Positions 5,176-6,927 of a stretch of 6,927 nucleotides of DNA are shown here, in pieces (position 1 is the stretch's first letter; each line of letters begins with the position of its first letter). Source of the stretch: Frankiales bacterium (lineage in GTDB: Bacteria > Actinomycetota > Actinomycetes > Mycobacteriales > SCTD01); NCBI GenBank assembly GCA_025464915.1, contig JAODNF010000247.1, positions 1-6,927 on the forward strand, in the 5' to 3' direction. The notes beneath the pieces are model-generated. The model was not told the DNA's origin. It saw only the letters and a list, made by a program, of their open reading frames with translations, and did not search any database. The translations under genes and the position numbers were made by a program.

Positions 5176-5904
5176 TCAGTCGGGGCGAGCGTAACGAGGC
5201 GCCGAGAGGGCGTGCAAGGCGCCCACCCGCAGCCGGTTCGAGCGCGTCACCACCGTCGTACCTCCCTGTTGCCGCACCGCGTCCTCGACGCCGCCCGGGA
5301 TCGCCATGGCGCCGGCCAGGGTGCTCGGGTCCCCGATCGCGGTGAAGCGGAACGGCGCCACCAGGTGGGTGCCGTCGGCGGCGATGCCGGTGTCCCGGTC
5401 CTCCAGCGCGGTCTGCGCGACGACCCGCACGGCGGTGATCTGCCCGGAGTCGGCCGTCCCCTCGAGCATCACGGCCTCGGCGCCGGCGTTGCGCAGCTCC
5501 TCCAGGACGTCCAGCAGGACCGAGGCACTGACCTGGTTCTTCGGGTCCGTGATGCGGACCTGCACGCCGGTCCCGGTCGCGGCGACCGTTCCGGCGAGGA
5601 TGCCGAGCTGCTGGGTGCGCTTGCGCGCCTCTGCGAGCGCCGCCTGGCTGGCGCCGGTTCCCGTGGAGAGCCGCTGCTGGGTGGCGGTGAGGCTCTCGGA
5701 CTCCTGGCGCAGCCGGTCACTGCGGTTGGAGAGCTCGTCGAGGATCTGGACCAGGTCGCCCTGCCGTGCGTTCGCGAGGACACCCGTCGACTGCGTGGAG
5801 CGCACCTGCACGACCACGGCGAAGCCCAGCACCGCGAGCAGCAGCGCGACCAGGACGTCGACACGGCGGGCCCGGGGCCGAAGCAGGGTGCGCCAGGAGG
5901 CCAT
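5176..5904 (-). CDS. DUF881 membrane-anchored protein (Rv1825/YlxX-like)
   Basis: Protein of 242 aa. A basic start (RPRARR, 9-14) and one transmembrane helix (about 15-34) predict an N-terminal anchor with the rest outside the membrane. A coiled-coil stretch follows (about 50-101, for example LVQILDELSNRSDRLRQESE). The DUF881 domain covers about 103-230: GTGVQVRITD, then LLDVLEELRNAGAEAVMLEG (130-149), the equivalent of the family NALWAAGAEAI block, and FTAIGDPSTLAGAM (187-200). ATG at 5904 has no clear ribosome site and lies one codon after, and in the same frame as, the sbp stop (TGA CCG ATG), so translation probably depends on reinitiation. Relatives next to sbp precede ftsA in Bacillus. 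The biochemical function is unknown. Confidence 0.9.
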   Translation of the reverse strand: MASWRTLLRPRARRVDVLVALLLAVLGFAVVVQVRSTQSTGVLANARQGDLVQILDELSNRSDRLRQESESLTATQQRLSTGTGASQAALAEARKRTQQLGILAGTVAATGTGVQVRITDPKNQVSASVLLDVLEELRNAGAEAVMLEGTADSGQITAVRVVAQTALEDRDTGIAADGTHLVAPFRFTAIGDPSTLAGAMAIPGGVEDAVRQQGGTTVVTRSNRLRVGALHALSAPRYARPD

Positions 5905-5907
5905 CGG

Positions 5908-6240
5908 TCAGGCCCGGAACACGTGTCGGCGGATGGCGGCCGCGTTGGTGAAGATCCGGATGCCGAGCACGACCACCACGCCGGTCGACAGCTGGCCCCC
6001 GACCCCGAGCTGGTCACCGAGGAACACGACCAGGCCCGCGACGAGCACGTTGCTCACGAAGGACACCACGAACACCCGGTCGTCGAAGATCCCGTCGAGC
6101 TGCGCCCGGACGGCGCCGAAGACCGCGTCCAGGGCGGCGACCACGGCGATCGGGAGGTACGGCTGCAGCGCGTCCGGCACGGTGGGGTGCAGGACCAGGC
6201 CGAGCGCGACCCCGAGCGCGAGGGCCAGGGCGGGGATCAT
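5908..6240 (-). CDS. sbp: Small basic membrane protein Sbp (DUF1290)
   Basis: Integral membrane protein of 110 aa, equivalent to Rv1824 and B. subtilis Sbp. Four hydrophobic segments are seen at about 3-18, 28-46, 55-76 and 83-100. Family features include LPIAVVAALDAVFGAVRA (29-46), VSFVSNVLVAGLVVFLGDQL (59-78) and the ending GIRIFTNAAAIRRHVF (93-108). ATG at 6240 overlaps the preceding stop as ATGA and is served by GGAGG (6247-6251) six bases upstream. It sits between two DUF881 genes, which suggests the three products form one membrane assembly. The molecular function is unknown. Confidence 0.93.
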   Translation of the reverse strand: MIPALALALGVALGLVLHPTVPDALQPYLPIAVVAALDAVFGAVRAQLDGIFDDRVFVVSFVSNVLVAGLVVFLGDQLGVGGQLSTGVVVVLGIRIFTNAAAIRRHVFRA

Positions 6241-6927
6241 GGGGAACCTCCAGCGGTGCGCGCGGCGCGCAGCTCGGGTTGAGCGGCGGCGGGCAGGGCG
6301 AGCGAGCCGTCACGGCGGACCGCGAAGCCCAAGCCGTACAGGGTCGTGTAGGTCGTGAACCGGCGGGCCGTCGCGCTGTCCGCGAACTGCGGCTCCATCG
6401 CCTCGACGTCGCCCACGGCGGACAACCGGTACGGCGGCGACAGCGGCCGGAAGTCGACCAGGACCGACTCCCCCGCGGACCGGATGGCCGTGAGCGCGGT
6501 GAGCCGCTGCCCGTTGATGCTGATGGCCTCGGCACCCGCGGCCCAGAGGGCGTTCACGACGTCCTGGAGGTCACGGTCGTAGATGCGGCCGTCGCCGAGC
6601 TGGCCGCCGCGGCCTGTCCCCGTGCCGGAGCCCGCGTCCGGGGCGTCGTCGAGGGTCACGACCAGGCCGGGCCCGGACACGGGGGTCTGGCCCGTCGCCA
6701 GCTCCAGCGCGCCGAGCCGGCTCGCCAGCGCGCGCCCGGTGGCGTCGCTGCCCAGGGTCTGGTCACGCGCCTTCGTGACGTCGGCGCGCAGCGCGTTCAC
6801 CTGAACCGCCAGCCGGTCGGTGTCCCGCGTCTGGCGCTGCACCTCCGTGACCAGCCGGTCCCGGACCGAGCTCGCTGCGTGGGCCTGCTGGCGCACCTGG
6901 GCCGCGGCGACGCCGGTCGCCGCGCCG
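6237..6927 (-). CDS. DUF881 membrane-anchored protein (Rv1823/YlxW-like), 5' end outside window
   Basis: The open frame runs off the right edge; 229 residues are visible. The GTG at 6896 is not the likely start, because the frame stays open upstream with GAATGVAAAQV, which looks like the end of the N-terminal membrane helix. A coiled-coil stretch follows, RDRLVTEVQRQTRDTDRLAV and LRADVTKARD. The DUF881 domain is typical: SGPGLVVTLDDAPD, then IYDRDLQDVVNALWAAGAEA, ISINGQRLTALTAIR, LSPPYRLSAVGD and a closing LYGLGFAVRRDG block. It is closer to the classical family pattern than the second DUF881 protein here. A glycine-rich insertion (GSGTGTGRGG) lies before the IYDRDLQ block. The stop overlaps the sbp start as ATGA, so the two are translationally coupled. 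Function unknown. Confidence 0.9.
   Translation of the reverse strand, partial: GAATGVAAAQVRQQAHAASSVRDRLVTEVQRQTRDTDRLAVQVNALRADVTKARDQTLGSDATGRALASRLGALELATGQTPVSGPGLVVTLDDAPDAGSGTGTGRGGQLGDGRIYDRDLQDVVNALWAAGAEAISINGQRLTALTAIRSAGESVLVDFRPLSPPYRLSAVGDVEAMEPQFADSATARRFTTYTTLYGLGFAVRRDGSLALPAAAQPELRAARTAGGSP

Noticed and set aside
5146..6358. Long overlapping plus-strand open frames opposite the DUF881/sbp genes
   Set aside because: The minus strand encodes recognisable families with good starts and tight coupling. The plus-strand translations match no family and have biased shadow composition.
6894..6896. GTG as the start of the rightmost DUF881 gene
   Set aside because: The frame stays open to the window edge with hydrophobic residues that look like the end of a membrane anchor, so the true start lies outside.

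Overview
The window is a very GC-rich, entirely minus-strand segment of an actinobacterial chromosome (Actinomycetota). Gene content and order match the block known in Mycobacterium tuberculosis as Rv1823 to Rv1832: a DUF881 protein, the small basic membrane protein DUF1290 (Sbp), a second DUF881 protein, gcvH, the FHA protein GarA/OdhI, the MerR regulator FtsR, a DUF151 'bifunctional nuclease', a second MerR regulator (Rv1830/ResR-McdR type) and gcvP. The GarA homologue carries an N-terminal zinc ribbon that, as I recall, GarA and OdhI lack, so a lineage outside the mycolic-acid group is more likely. I cannot name a genus.

Layout in transcription order (right to left). (1) 6927-5176: the membrane trio DUF881 (5' end cut by the window), sbp, DUF881, tightly packed with an ATGA overlap and a one-codon gap. 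(2) 5143-4754: gcvH, with a TTG start. (3) 4753-4539: regulatory gap with a clear promoter, a cluster of GGTC/GACC half-sites and a structured leader. (4) 4538-3241: garA and ftsR, 2 bp apart. (5) 3156-2662: the DUF151 gene, probably leaderless from its own -10 box. (6) 2661-2533: gap with a promoter and repeated GAGGGT boxes. (7) 2532-1906: the second MerR gene. (8) 1905-1513: 393 bp without a gene, holding a terminator-like hairpin, a promoter, a tandem glycine riboswitch and its expression platform. (9) 1512-1: the first 504 codons of gcvP, running off the left edge.

The genes fall into two themes. One is glycine and 2-oxoglutarate/glutamate metabolism: GcvP and GcvH are two of the glycine cleavage components, the riboswitch senses glycine, and GarA is a phospho-switch on 2-oxoglutarate and glutamate enzymes. 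The other is growth and division: FtsR and the ResR/McdR-type regulator are linked to division control in relatives, and the DUF881/DUF1290 trio has counterparts just before ftsA-ftsZ in Bacillus subtilis. All genes belong to known families. The less-described material is regulatory: two promoters with matching cores (garA and gcvP), a possible ribosome-site switch in the garA leader, and repeat boxes around the second MerR promoter. I see no mobile element, CRISPR, tRNA or rRNA.
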